A stretch of DNA of 25,153 nucleotides from CAZBUH01 sp964495095 (GTDB lineage: Bacteria > Bacillota > Clostridia > Oscillospirales > Oscillospiraceae): contig CAZBUH010000021.1 of assembly GCA_964495095.1 (NCBI GenBank), positions 1 through 25,153 of the forward strand, read 5' to 3'. Both the position numbers and the translations under genes were made by a program. The notes under the pieces are model-generated. The model was not told where the DNA came from and did no database searches. It saw only the letters and a list, made by a program, of their open reading frames with translations. Below, in pieces: positions 5,806 to 13,460 of the stretch; position 1 is the stretch's first letter; the number at the start of each line of letters is the position of its first letter.

Positions 5806-7569
5806 TTAAGCGTTTGCCGCCGCTACCTTGCCGACGGCATCGTCAATAAGCCTTGTAAATTCCTCCGGGGCGCGGCCTTCGCCCAGATCGAATTTCATCT
5901 TGAGAAGCGCGTCGAAAACGCCTGTTTCCCGGAGCTGGGAGAGAGGAATGTTCCTGTCGGTAAGCTCCTTTGCCCTGTCGTAGAGGTGGAGGATAAGCGT
6001 CATCATTGTGAGCTGCTTATCCAGGGGCATATATGTGTCGGTCTTGTGGAAAGCGTTCTGCTGGAGAAAGCCTACGCGGATGACCTTGGCGATTTCAATT
6101 ATAAGCTTCTGGTCCTCAGGCAGGATATCCGAGCCGATAAGCTTTACAATCTCCATAAGGGACGCCTCCTCGTTCAGAAGGGAGAGTATCCGCTGGCGTT
6201 TTTTTGTAAAGCCGCTGCCGAGATTATCCTCGTACCACGGTGATAAATCGGAAAAATACTCCGAATAGGAGCTGGTCCAGTTTATGGAGGGGAAGTGCCT
6301 GGAATATGCCAGGGAGCGGTCCAGGGCCCAGAAGCAGCGGGTAAAGCGCTTGGTGTTCTGGGTGACAGGCTCGGAAAAGTCGCCGCCCTGGGGGGATACG
6401 GCGCCGATGACCGTAACGCTGCCCTCGCCGCCGGAGAGAGTGCTCATAAAGCCCGCCCGCTCGTAAAATTCCGCAAGGCGGGAGGGAAGATATGCGGGGA
6501 AGCCCTCCTCCGCGGGCATCTCCTCCAGACGTCCGGATATCTCACGGAGAGCTTCAGCCCAGCGGGAGGTGGAGTCGGCCATAAGGGCTACATGGTAGCC
6601 CATGTCCCTGTAGTATTCGGCTATGGTCATGCCGGTGTAGATGGAGGCCTCGCGGGCCGCCACAGGCATGTTCGAGGTGTTGGCGATAAGTATGGTCCGC
6701 TCCATCAGCGGGCGGCCTGTTTTCGGGTCCTTAAGCTCTGAAAATTCCTCCAGGGCCTGGGTCATCTCGTTGCCGCGCTCGCCGCAGCCGAGATAGACGA
6801 TTATATCGGCGTCGGACCATTTTGCAAGCTGGTGCTGCACCATTGTCTTTCCCGCGCCGAAGGGGCCGGGTATGGCGGCGCAGCCGCCCTTTCCAATGGG
6901 GAAAAGTGTATCTATGACGCGCTGGCCGGTTATAAGGGGCCTGTCGATGGTAAGACGGCTTTTTACCGGACGGGGCGTGCGTATGGGCCACTGCTGGCAG
7001 AGGGTGAGGGGCGTCGTTTTCCCGCCGGGGGAGGTTACAAGGGCCACCTGCTCCGATACTCTGCAGCTGCCGGAGGGCTTTACCTCCGACACGGTGCCGG
7101 AAACGCCCGGGGGAACCATGAATTTATGACGTATGGCCGCCGTCTCGTCACATTCGGCGTAGATGCTGCCGCCCTCAACAAAGTCCCCGTCCTTTATGAG
7201 CATGGTAACATCCCAGCCCTTGTCCGGGTCCAGAGAGGGGATATTGAGGCCGCGGGTTATAAAAGGCCCTGCGGCCTCCTCAATCTTCTTAAGGGGGCGG
7301 GCTATGCCGTCAAAAATATTCCCAAGCAGCCCGGGGCCCAGCATAATGGACATGGGGGCGTCTGTGGGGTATACGGGCTGGCCGTATTTAAGGCCGGCTG
7401 TGTCCTCGTATACCTGTACAACGGTGCTGTCGCGCTTTACGCTGACCACCTCGCCTATAAGCCGCTGCTCTCCCACGTAGACCATGTCCTTCATGGCGAG
7501 GGTACGGCCGCCCCGGATGGTGACTACGGGGCCGTTTATTCCGTAGATATAATAATTGGTGTTTTCCAT
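5806..7569 (-). CDS. ntpA: V-type ATP synthase/ATPase subunit A (catalytic)
   Basis: This is the 587-residue catalytic subunit that hydrolyses or makes ATP in the A3B3 head. The Walker A loop GPFGAGKT is at about 235-242, followed by IIVYLGCGERGNEM, the Walker B region HVALMADSTSRWAEALRE, and EEGFPAYLPSRLAEFYERAGF. The bulge insert typical of V-type A subunits, absent from F-type beta, lies before the Walker A loop. Of the candidate starts GTG 7578, ATG 7575 and ATG 7569, the last is best: AGGTG lies 6 bases before it, overlapping the end of ntpE, and it gives MENTNYYIYGINGPVV. It is spaced 12 bases from both ntpE and ntpB. Confidence 0.97.
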   Translation of the reverse strand: MENTNYYIYGINGPVVTIRGGRTLAMKDMVYVGEQRLIGEVVSVKRDSTVVQVYEDTAGLKYGQPVYPTDAPMSIMLGPGLLGNIFDGIARPLKKIEEAAGPFITRGLNIPSLDPDKGWDVTMLIKDGDFVEGGSIYAECDETAAIRHKFMVPPGVSGTVSEVKPSGSCRVSEQVALVTSPGGKTTPLTLCQQWPIRTPRPVKSRLTIDRPLITGQRVIDTLFPIGKGGCAAIPGPFGAGKTMVQHQLAKWSDADIIVYLGCGERGNEMTQALEEFSELKDPKTGRPLMERTILIANTSNMPVAAREASIYTGMTIAEYYRDMGYHVALMADSTSRWAEALREISGRLEEMPAEEGFPAYLPSRLAEFYERAGFMSTLSGGEGSVTVIGAVSPQGGDFSEPVTQNTKRFTRCFWALDRSLAYSRHFPSINWTSSYSEYFSDLSPWYEDNLGSGFTKKRQRILSLLNEEASLMEIVKLIGSDILPEDQKLIIEIAKVIRVGFLQQNAFHKTDTYMPLDKQLTMMTLILHLYDRAKELTDRNIPLSQLRETGVFDALLKMKFDLGEGRAPEEFTRLIDDAVGKVAAANA

Positions 7570-7581
7570 GTGCATCACCTG

Positions 7582-8181
7582 CTATTCGATGTCAAGTCCG
7601 AACCTCTCGGCGATATGGCCGTCAAGCTCCAGAAGAGCCGTGTCAAAGGTCATATCGATATTTACGCTTTTCGAGGGGCAGGATACAATCATGCCGCCAA
7701 GAATAAAATCCCCGGTGTCAAAGCTGAGGCTTGAGCGCTGGATGGATTCGCCGAGCATTTTGGCGTATACCATGTCCTCCGGACGGAGCACAACCGTGGC
7801 GACGCTGCCCCGGCCCAACGCCTCCATGCCCTTGTGCAGCAGGGAGACGAGCGTTTTGGGATAATCCTCGGATTTTACGAATTCCTCAACCTTTTCCCGT
7901 ACTTCCCGCAGTATCTGGGCCGACTGCTCGTTCCGCAGGGCGAAAAGCCTGCGGCGGTTTTCCATCATGCGGGCGGAGACCCGCTTTGACTGTTCTGCCC
8001 GTATTTCGGAAAGCTTCCGGCGGGTGCGGCGCTGAAGCTCCTCTTTTATCTCGGCGTCGGCGGCGGAGACGGAGTCCTCGTATTTTTTCTGCACCTGGGC
8101 CAGAATCCGCTCGGAGTCCAGCTCCGACTGGCGCAGTATGGCGCCTGTAAAGTCGTTTAATTTTTTCTCAATATCGCTCAT
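7582..8181 (-). CDS. ntpE: V-type ATP synthase/ATPase subunit E (peripheral stalk)
   Basis: Subunit E pairs with the H/G subunit to form the peripheral stalk that holds the head still. The 199 residues show the family layout: a charged, coiled-coil N-terminal half (about 1-115, rich in K, E, R and A, with QVQKKYEDSVSAADAEIKEE) and a globular C-terminal half with VLRPEDMVYAKML and FILGGMIVSCPSKSVNIDMTF, the GG-containing motif typical of E. AGGAG lies 10 bases before the ATG. The start overlaps the subunit F stop by one base (TAATG), so the two are coupled. Identity is secure although this family varies much in sequence. Confidence 0.92.
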   Translation of the reverse strand: MSDIEKKLNDFTGAILRQSELDSERILAQVQKKYEDSVSAADAEIKEELQRRTRRKLSEIRAEQSKRVSARMMENRRRLFALRNEQSAQILREVREKVEEFVKSEDYPKTLVSLLHKGMEALGRGSVATVVLRPEDMVYAKMLGESIQRSSLSFDTGDFILGGMIVSCPSKSVNIDMTFDTALLELDGHIAERFGLDIE

Positions 8182-8489
8182 TACAGTTTTACTCCTATTG
8201 CTTCACGGATATATCTCGTTATGGAGTCCGGCGGGCGGGTCGTGCCGTGGCGGTCGGGGATGACCACCGTAAGGGGACGCGAGACGTTGAGCCGCATATC
8301 CGCCAGAAGCTGGGGGCACATGTCAGCGACCTTTTCAGTCACCAGCAGCACAGCGATGCTGTCGTCCCCGGCGGCCTCTTTGATGGCCTCCTCCGCTTCG
8401 GGCCGGCTGTTTATGATGACGCCCTCTATACCGGCCATTCTGAGGCCGATATGGGTGTCCGCATTGTCGCATACAACGTAGTATCTCAT
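8181..8489 (-). CDS. ntpG: V-type ATP synthase/ATPase subunit F (rotor)
   Basis: This 102-residue protein has the Rossmann-like subunit F pattern: MRYYVVCDNADTHIGLRMAGIEG, a central IAVLLVTEKVADMCP, and VVIPDRHGTTRPPDSITRYI near the end. F binds subunit D and completes the central shaft. The ATG at 8489 starts 1 base after the ntpK stop and I see no ribosome binding site before it, so translation probably depends on coupling to ntpK. The symbol follows the Enterococcus naming, where ntpG encodes the F-like subunit; other schemes call it atpF or ntpF. Confidence 0.92.
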   Translation of the reverse strand: MRYYVVCDNADTHIGLRMAGIEGVIINSRPEAEEAIKEAAGDDSIAVLLVTEKVADMCPQLLADMRLNVSRPLTVVIPDRHGTTRPPDSITRYIREAIGVKL

Positions 8490-8490
8490 T

Positions 8491-8916
8491 TTACATAAAG
8501 AGCAGGAGCAGCGCTACGATAAGGCCGTACAGGGCGACGCCCTCGGCCAGGCCCACGAAGATAAGGGATTTACCGAAAGCGCTGTCGTTTTCGGAAATTG
8601 CGCCCAGAGCCGCGGAGGCCGCGGAGGAGACGGCGATACCGCCGCCTATGCCGGAGAGGCCCACGGCGAGAGCCGCGCCTATATATTTGAGGCCGTCCGC
8701 CATGGAAGCCGAGGCTACTGCGGCGTCGGCGGCGTCAGCGGCCATGGCCGACTGACCCAGGCAGAAGATTACACCGAAAAGCATCAGGCCGAAGAAGCTG
8801 CATATATTGGCAATCAGAGGGGCCTTGCTTTTGTTTCCCTTTTTGACGCGGCGGTTAATAAAGAAAAGCGGCGCGATAATGAGCAGTGTAAGTACGAGAG
8901 CAATTAAAAACAACAT
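8491..8916 (-). CDS. ntpK: V-type ATP synthase/ATPase subunit K (membrane ring proteolipid)
   Basis: This 141-residue proteolipid forms the rotating ion-carrying ring. It has two N-terminal hydrophobic segments (about 1-20 and 33-54) and then one c-type hairpin: glycine-rich helix GLSGIGGGIAVSSAASAALG (about 86-105), polar loop AISENDSAFGK, and the helix with the ion-binding glutamate E125 in VGLAEGVALYG. One ion-binding hairpin per chain with an extra N-terminal region is common in clostridial K subunits. The Gln that F-type Na+ rings carry in the first helix is not seen (Gly at the aligned position), and Gly, not Ser/Thr, follows E125. GGAGG lies 8 bases before the ATG. Confidence 0.94.
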   Translation of the reverse strand: MLFLIALVLTLLIIAPLFFINRRVKKGNKSKAPLIANICSFFGLMLFGVIFCLGQSAMAADAADAAVASASMADGLKYIGAALAVGLSGIGGGIAVSSAASAALGAISENDSAFGKSLIFVGLAEGVALYGLIVALLLLFM

Positions 8917-8948
8917 GATTTTTACCTCCAGTTTTTGTTTTAGCTGAA

Positions 8949-11279
8949 TCAGTCTGCGGCCTTTACGGAAGAGTAGTCTATTATGCAGGGCTTAAAGGGC
9001 TTGCCGCCGTCGTCATAGAACCTGCCGAACATCTCGTAGAATTCAAGACGGAGTGCCTGGATGCAGGCCAGCAGCCCCTCAAGGCCGATAACTACGATAT
9101 TGCCCAGTATGAGCACTACGGGATTGTGGCCTCCGGCGGCTGTCTGGGCCAGCAGGAACACCACCATCATCATGCCCGCGTGGCTTATGGCGTAGGCCGC
9201 CACACGGAGGAAGGAGAGGACGTTTGAAATGTATGAGAGGAAGGTCTCAAAAAGCTCAAAGAAGCTCTCCACGATAAACATGGCTATCGACTCCGGCTTC
9301 CACTTCTGACCGGTGCAGAGGCAGACAAGGGGGGTCTTAAAGAACATAAGGGCGATAGGAAGCGCGATGAAAACAAGTATAAACGGCGTTGTAAAGGCTT
9401 TTATATCAGTGAACATCATAAGCAACACCCCGACGCCCAGATAGGCGAATATCATAAAACCGGGAATTCCGTTGGGGGAGAAGAATATTTTCTCGATGTT
9501 CTTCTGCTTTATGCCGTTTATCATGTTAAGGGCCATGCAGGCGAGGATTATGACGATTCCAAGGCCGATGGCGATATACAGCGCCGTCAGGGTGTTGCCC
9601 TCCTCAAGCACGTGAAAGCCGAAGGGGAGCACGTCCTCAAACCCGAATATGCTGCCGTAAATAAAGCCGAACAGAACGGAGGAGCAGCCTATGCAGGAGA
9701 GTATCCTGCCGAGCCACATGCCCTTGAGCTTATACATAAGGATGCCCACGAGAATCAGCACACAGCCGTGACCCACGTCGCCGTACATCATGCCGAAAAG
9801 GATGGTATATGTGAAAGCCAGGAAAAATCCCGGGTCGATTTCATTGTAGGAGGGCAGGCCGTACATCTCAAGAAACGGGGAGAAGATGCGGGCCATGAAA
9901 TTCTGCTTTACCTTTATGGGCGGCTTTGCGGAGGTTACGTCCTCCGGGTCCGAAAGGAGGCAGGTGAAGCCCTCAAACTGCTCCGCATTTTTCTTGAACG
10001 CCTCGGCGCCGGCTCTCGGCACCCAGCCGGTTATATAGAAGTTCGCCTCGCTGTGGGCGGCGTAGGCCCTGAGGGAGTAGGAGTCGTTCATAAACCGCAG
10101 GTAGGCGTATCTGGCGAGCAGCTCGTCTCCGCAGGAGCTTTTAAGGGCCGATATCTTTTCCTCCACCGAAGCGGCGGCCCGGCGCAGCTCCAGGGACGCC
10201 TTCTGCAGCTCCGCCGCCGCGTCCTGGGGCGTGCCCTTTACCTTCTGGGATATCCAGACCCGCTCAAAATTCAGCATGGTGAAATAGGCGTCAACCCGCT
10301 CCTCGTCCACCGGAAGCACGAAATACATGCCGTAGGCGTAATCATGCTCAAGGCTTGTTTCCACATAGAAGAAGTCGTTCCGGGACATTATCGCCTCCCG
10401 GATGTCGTCATAGGAGCCTCTCGGTATGCGGCCGAAGCGGAATTTTACGTTTTCCATATCGAAAAAGCCCTGGATATTTTCCTCAACGCCGCGGATGTGG
10501 TCAAGCTGGATTACAACCTGGGCGTTATCCTCGGCCTCAAGGAGCATACCGTCCCGCTCCGCCTCCAGGCTTGAAAAACGGTTGTCAAGGTTTTTCAGGT
10601 ATTCTGATGTATTGTCAGCGGTGAAGCCGCCCTTTGTAAAATCGCTGTAGCCCGGCGCGACGCCGGCCTTGCCCATAAGCTCCACTGCCTTTTCCAGAAG
10701 CTCCCCGTAGGGGTTCCTGGCGTCGAAGGGAACCAGATGGCCGCCTCTCGGGCCGGTGCTGCCGGAATTGCTTGAAATGTATATGGGCTCAAAGCCCAGA
10801 GAGGAGAAGTATGTGTCCGACGCCTCCGCCGATTTGGGCGGAGTGAGGTACACGCAGTATACATAGTGGGCGCCCTGGGAGGAGACTGTGAAGAAGAAGT
10901 CGTCGCTGGCGTCTATCTCACTGCGTTTTTCCTCATATACTTTCAGGGGCAGCCGGCCGAAGCGGGATTTCAGGTGGCGCATATTTAAAAGGCCGCCCAT
11001 ATCGCCCAGCCTGCTTTTTATAACCGAGTCGTTGCCGTTTAAAAACGCCTCGGCTTCGGCAAGGCTTATGTCCGGGAATATTTTCTGAAAGCTCTCAGTG
11101 TCGGCTGATTTGGATTTTCCGGAGCCGTGGGCGATAGCTGAGCCGGCGTTTATGGCCTGCATGGTGTTTATGGCGTTTTCAGGGTGGAATTCCTTATTGA
11201 TAATGCAGCTTCCCAGAGCGGTGTCAAACTGCTCCACAGGGCCGGTGAGGGTAACAAAGGTCATTTTTTCAACTGACAT
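8949..11279 (-). CDS. ntpI: V-type ATP synthase/ATPase subunit I (membrane stator)
   Basis: This is the 776-residue stator subunit (the 'a' subunit counterpart) that forms the ion half-channels. The N-terminal half is soluble with coiled-coil stretches and tethers the peripheral stalks. The C-terminal half is strongly hydrophobic with about seven or eight membrane helices, beginning near FFLAFTYTILFGMMYGDVGHG. The helix SNVLSFLRVAAYAISHAGMM carries the arginine expected at the ring interface, and the tail LRLEFYEMFGRFYDDGG is typical. The start is ATG 11279, preceded by GGAGGTGG; the frame stays open upstream to 11348 without another good start. It begins 14 bases after ntpC. Confidence 0.96.
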   Translation of the reverse strand: MSVEKMTFVTLTGPVEQFDTALGSCIINKEFHPENAINTMQAINAGSAIAHGSGKSKSADTESFQKIFPDISLAEAEAFLNGNDSVIKSRLGDMGGLLNMRHLKSRFGRLPLKVYEEKRSEIDASDDFFFTVSSQGAHYVYCVYLTPPKSAEASDTYFSSLGFEPIYISSNSGSTGPRGGHLVPFDARNPYGELLEKAVELMGKAGVAPGYSDFTKGGFTADNTSEYLKNLDNRFSSLEAERDGMLLEAEDNAQVVIQLDHIRGVEENIQGFFDMENVKFRFGRIPRGSYDDIREAIMSRNDFFYVETSLEHDYAYGMYFVLPVDEERVDAYFTMLNFERVWISQKVKGTPQDAAAELQKASLELRRAAASVEEKISALKSSCGDELLARYAYLRFMNDSYSLRAYAAHSEANFYITGWVPRAGAEAFKKNAEQFEGFTCLLSDPEDVTSAKPPIKVKQNFMARIFSPFLEMYGLPSYNEIDPGFFLAFTYTILFGMMYGDVGHGCVLILVGILMYKLKGMWLGRILSCIGCSSVLFGFIYGSIFGFEDVLPFGFHVLEEGNTLTALYIAIGLGIVIILACMALNMINGIKQKNIEKIFFSPNGIPGFMIFAYLGVGVLLMMFTDIKAFTTPFILVFIALPIALMFFKTPLVCLCTGQKWKPESIAMFIVESFFELFETFLSYISNVLSFLRVAAYAISHAGMMMVVFLLAQTAAGGHNPVVLILGNIVVIGLEGLLACIQALRLEFYEMFGRFYDDGGKPFKPCIIDYSSVKAAD

Positions 11280-11293
11280 GAAACCACCTCCAT

Positions 11294-12331
11294 TTAAATC
11301 GAAAGAGCCAGAGGGGCGGATGAGACCGGTACCCGGTATCTGACGCATTCTATAATATTTTTCAGGTTTTTAAGCTCCAGTTCTTTAAGGGTAAGGTATG
11401 CTGCCGGAGTGAATAGTGAGGAGCCGCCGGAGCTTAGAAAGCGGCGGCTGAAATCGTAAATCCAGCTTAAATAGCCCTGCTCGGCATACTTCATATCCGG
11501 GGAGAAGTATTTGCCGTAGCGGCTTTTTGCAATTAGCTCGCAGGCGCCGTTTGCGTCGGGCGCGGTCATGAGGGAGCGGAAAAAAGGCTCCTTAAGCTTG
11601 TAAAAGGGACGGAGAAGTATTTTGTCCAGGTCCCCGGAGTCGGGGAAGTATTTTTTGAGTCTCACGGTGTGGACTATATTCAGCATATCGGTCTCCTGCC
11701 CGAAAAAGGAGGAGATAAGCTCCGAATCAGGGCCCTTGAAATCCCTGGCGGCTATTTTCATCATGGTTTCGAAATATGCGCTTAAAAGAACCGCGTTTGC
11801 CTCAGTGTAATCCGGGATGCCAGTCTCTTCGAATATCGGGAGATTGCGCAGCGGCTCATAAAATATGCTGGGCCGTATGACGGATAAAAGCTCCGTGTAG
11901 TCCCGGCAACGAAAAAGGGCGTCGTAGTCTATGCGGCTTTTCTTCCTGTAGAATGAGGGGATGGTAAGCGTCTCCTCAAGTATCCGACCGGAAGCGGATA
12001 TTCTGCGCAGGGCGGATAGTATCTGCTCACAGTCCATCCTGTAGACGGGGAATATCAGAAATTTTTTACCGTCACGGGATGCAAACTTGCATATTTTAAT
12101 ATACTCGTTTCTGAGATGCATTGTAAGGGCGTCCTCCAGCGCACCGCGGTGAACGTCGGGGGAGATGCCGCGCATGGCGTCGCACCAGCCGGGCGAGGTT
12201 CTCAGAAAGGCCGCTATCTCCGGCACGGACTTCATGGCGGCAAGGCGCTTCATATCCTCAGAGGAGAGGTGCCTCCCGTACATGGCCTTGCACTTTGTGG
12301 ATATGGCCCCGTATTTTGCGGAAGAATTCAT
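11294..12331 (-). CDS. ntpC: V-type ATP synthase/ATPase subunit C (rotor-ring adaptor)
   Basis: Subunit C (the eukaryotic subunit d counterpart) is a funnel-shaped helical protein that seats the D-F shaft on the K ring. The 345 residues show the family's three-fold repeated helical pattern, with AKYGAISTKCKAMYGRHLSS at the start, RNEYIKICKFASRD near 80-95 and NAVLLSAYFETMMKIAARD in the middle. ELISSFFGQETDMLNIVHTVRLKKY resembles the conserved segment before the last third. The ATG at 12331 has AGGTG 6 bases upstream; a GTG at 12340 is too close to that site. Its place here, between the stalk subunit and ntpI, differs from the E-C-F order of Enterococcus and Thermus operons. Confidence 0.9.
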   Translation of the reverse strand: MNSSAKYGAISTKCKAMYGRHLSSEDMKRLAAMKSVPEIAAFLRTSPGWCDAMRGISPDVHRGALEDALTMHLRNEYIKICKFASRDGKKFLIFPVYRMDCEQILSALRRISASGRILEETLTIPSFYRKKSRIDYDALFRCRDYTELLSVIRPSIFYEPLRNLPIFEETGIPDYTEANAVLLSAYFETMMKIAARDFKGPDSELISSFFGQETDMLNIVHTVRLKKYFPDSGDLDKILLRPFYKLKEPFFRSLMTAPDANGACELIAKSRYGKYFSPDMKYAEQGYLSWIYDFSRRFLSSGGSSLFTPAAYLTLKELELKNLKNIIECVRYRVPVSSAPLALSI

Positions 12332-12332
12332 T

Positions 12333-12650
12333 TTATACACCTACCACGATGTCAAAAAGCTTTTTTGTCCACTCTGAACGGTTCTTGTCAAAGGCGGCCG
12401 TAAGGGACGCCTCCTTTTTCTGAAGCTCCGCGTCAAGGGCCGCGATGCTGTCGTCGGCGCGCTTTTTTTCCGCATCCCGGGCCTCGGATATGAGTCTCTC
12501 GGATTCGGCCGTGTATTTTGCGCGCAGCTCTTCTTTTTTTGCTTCAATGCTGCCGGCGAGACCGGACTGGCGTTTTTCCGCGTCGGCGTGAATTTCCCGG
12601 GCGCGTTTTTCCGCGTCCATTATAGTATGCAGAACGTCGATATTTTCCAT
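12333..12650 (-). CDS. ntpF: V-type ATP synthase/ATPase peripheral stalk subunit G/H
   Basis: This 105-residue, highly charged, almost wholly helical protein is the partner of subunit E in the peripheral stalk. The first 90 residues form one long coiled coil with few hydrophobic residues (MDAEKRAREIHADAEKRQSG, then EELRAKYTAESERLISEARD). The end WTKKLFDIVVG is a short conserved-looking tail. AAAGGAGGT lies just before the ATG, one of the strongest ribosome binding sites in the window. It is the first gene of the ATPase operon, behind the promoter at 12702-12729, and its stop is adjacent to the ntpC start. Sequence alone identifies coiled coils poorly, but position and size make the call firm. 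The symbol follows Enterococcus naming. Confidence 0.87.
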   Translation of the reverse strand: MENIDVLHTIMDAEKRAREIHADAEKRQSGLAGSIEAKKEELRAKYTAESERLISEARDAEKKRADDSIAALDAELQKKEASLTAAFDKNRSEWTKKLFDIVVGV

Positions 12651-12701
12651 TCGGTTACCTCCTTTTGAGGGGAAACAGCGTACTCTTTATGATTGTATTA
12701 T

Positions 12702-12729
12702 ATCATAGCACTTTGCTTAAAAATTTCAA
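12702..12729 (-). promoter_or_regulatory. promoter of the V-type ATPase operon
   Basis: On the minus strand TTGAAA (12729-12724), a 16-base spacer and TATGAT (12707-12702) give a good sigma-A match. An overlapping TATAAT lies 5 bases further on, but with a poor spacing of 21. The site is about 50 bases before the first ATPase gene, whose leader contains a strong ribosome binding site. Confidence 0.65.
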
Positions 12730-12871
12730 TAACCTTTTCTCATAAATTAGGCGGGGGCGCGACATGGTATATTTTGCACAAAATAACATAGGCGGAAGTC
12801 CAAAAAGACTTAAAATTAAAAGAATATTTGGCAGAGATGACACGATAATGGCCGGGGCTTGCAAAAAGAGT

Positions 12872-12899
12872 TTGAAAAAAGCCGGAAATATAGTATAAT
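12872..12899 (+). promoter_or_regulatory. promoter of the lrp-aminotransferase-apgM-ispE operon
   Basis: TTGAAA (12872-12877), a 16-base spacer and TATAAT (12894-12899, perfect -10) form a strong sigma-A promoter. It leaves a leader of about 70 bases before the lrp start. TTTGAA one base earlier gives a 17-base spacing. Confidence 0.72.
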
Positions 12900-12974
12900 A
12901 CGGTATAAAAACAGATGCCGAAAGCGGCTGCGGCGATACGCGCCGGAAAAATATAAACGATACGGAGGTACGAC

Positions 12975-13460
12975 ATGAAGGAAATCGAGATTCTGAAGCT
13001 CCTGGAGAAGGACAGCACCCTTACCGCGGCACAGATAGCCGCGATGCTGGACATGGGAGAGAAAGAGGTTGCGGATATAATCGCAAAATGCGAAAAGGAT
13101 AACGTCATATTGGGCTACACGGCCCTTGTGGACTGGACCAGAACCGAGGACGAGAGCGTTACCGCTTTTATCGAGGTGCGCATTACGCCGCAGCGGGGAG
13201 ACGGCTTTGACCGCATCGCCAGGAGGATATACCTCTATGACGAGGTGGAGAGCCTCTACCTTATGTCCGGGGCCTACGATCTGGCTGTGACGATAACGGG
13301 GAAAACGCTGAAGGAGGTGTCCCACTTCGTGTCGGCAAAGCTGGCCACAATAGACGGGGTGCTCTCCACGGCTACCCATTTTATCCTCAAGAAATATAAG
13401 GAGAAGAATTTTGCCTATACGGTCGTACCGGAGCAGGAGGAGCGTGGCCTTTTCGTATGA
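12975..13460 (+). CDS. Lrp/AsnC family transcriptional regulator
   Basis: This 161-residue protein has an N-terminal winged helix (about 1-50; EIEILKLLEKDSTLTAAQIAAMLDM is helix-turn-helix sequence) and a C-terminal RAM ligand-binding domain (about 65-145; VTAFIEVRITPQRGDGFDRI, LMSGAYDLAVTITGKTLKEV, STATHFILKKY). The family forms octamers and answers to amino acids or related compounds. The ATG at 12975 follows TACGGAGGTACGAC with ideal spacing. The gene overlaps the next, an aminotransferase, by 4 bases, so it probably controls this operon in response to an amino acid substrate or product; the ligand cannot be read from sequence. The last residues form a short extra tail after the RAM domain. 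Confidence 0.92.
   Translation: MKEIEILKLLEKDSTLTAAQIAAMLDMGEKEVADIIAKCEKDNVILGYTALVDWTRTEDESVTAFIEVRITPQRGDGFDRIARRIYLYDEVESLYLMSGAYDLAVTITGKTLKEVSHFVSAKLATIDGVLSTATHFILKKYKEKNFAYTVVPEQEERGLFV

Larger units (their letters stand above)
12651..12974. other. divergent intergenic region between the V-ATPase operon and lrp
   Basis: These 324 bases hold no gene that I can support. They contain the minus-strand ATPase promoter (12702-12729) and the plus-strand lrp promoter (12872-12899). Between the two is an AT-rich stretch of about 140 bases with a small inverted repeat AAGTC-CAAAAA-GACTT (12807-12822) and a TGGTATATT that looks like an extended -10 but has no -35. AT-rich DNA beside an lrp-type gene is a natural place for Lrp binding, though no clear repeated operator was seen. 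Confidence 0.5.

Noticed and set aside
6832..7734. Long open frame (300 codons) on the + strand opposite ntpA and ntpE
   Set aside because: It lies wholly against two certain genes on the other strand, has low-complexity Gly/Ala/His-rich composition and no ribosome binding site. It is a shadow of GC-rich coding DNA. The same applies to the frames at 9612-10574, 5071-5568 and 3594-4343.
11280..11348. Upstream extension of ntpI to 11348
   Set aside because: The extension is the coding tail of ntpC in another frame, and GGAGGTGG directly before ATG 11279 marks the true start.
12760..12775. TGGTATATT in the divergent spacer as a further promoter
   Set aside because: The -10 is good, but the position 17 bases upstream reads AATTAG, which is not a -35; the promoter at 12872-12899 explains lrp better.
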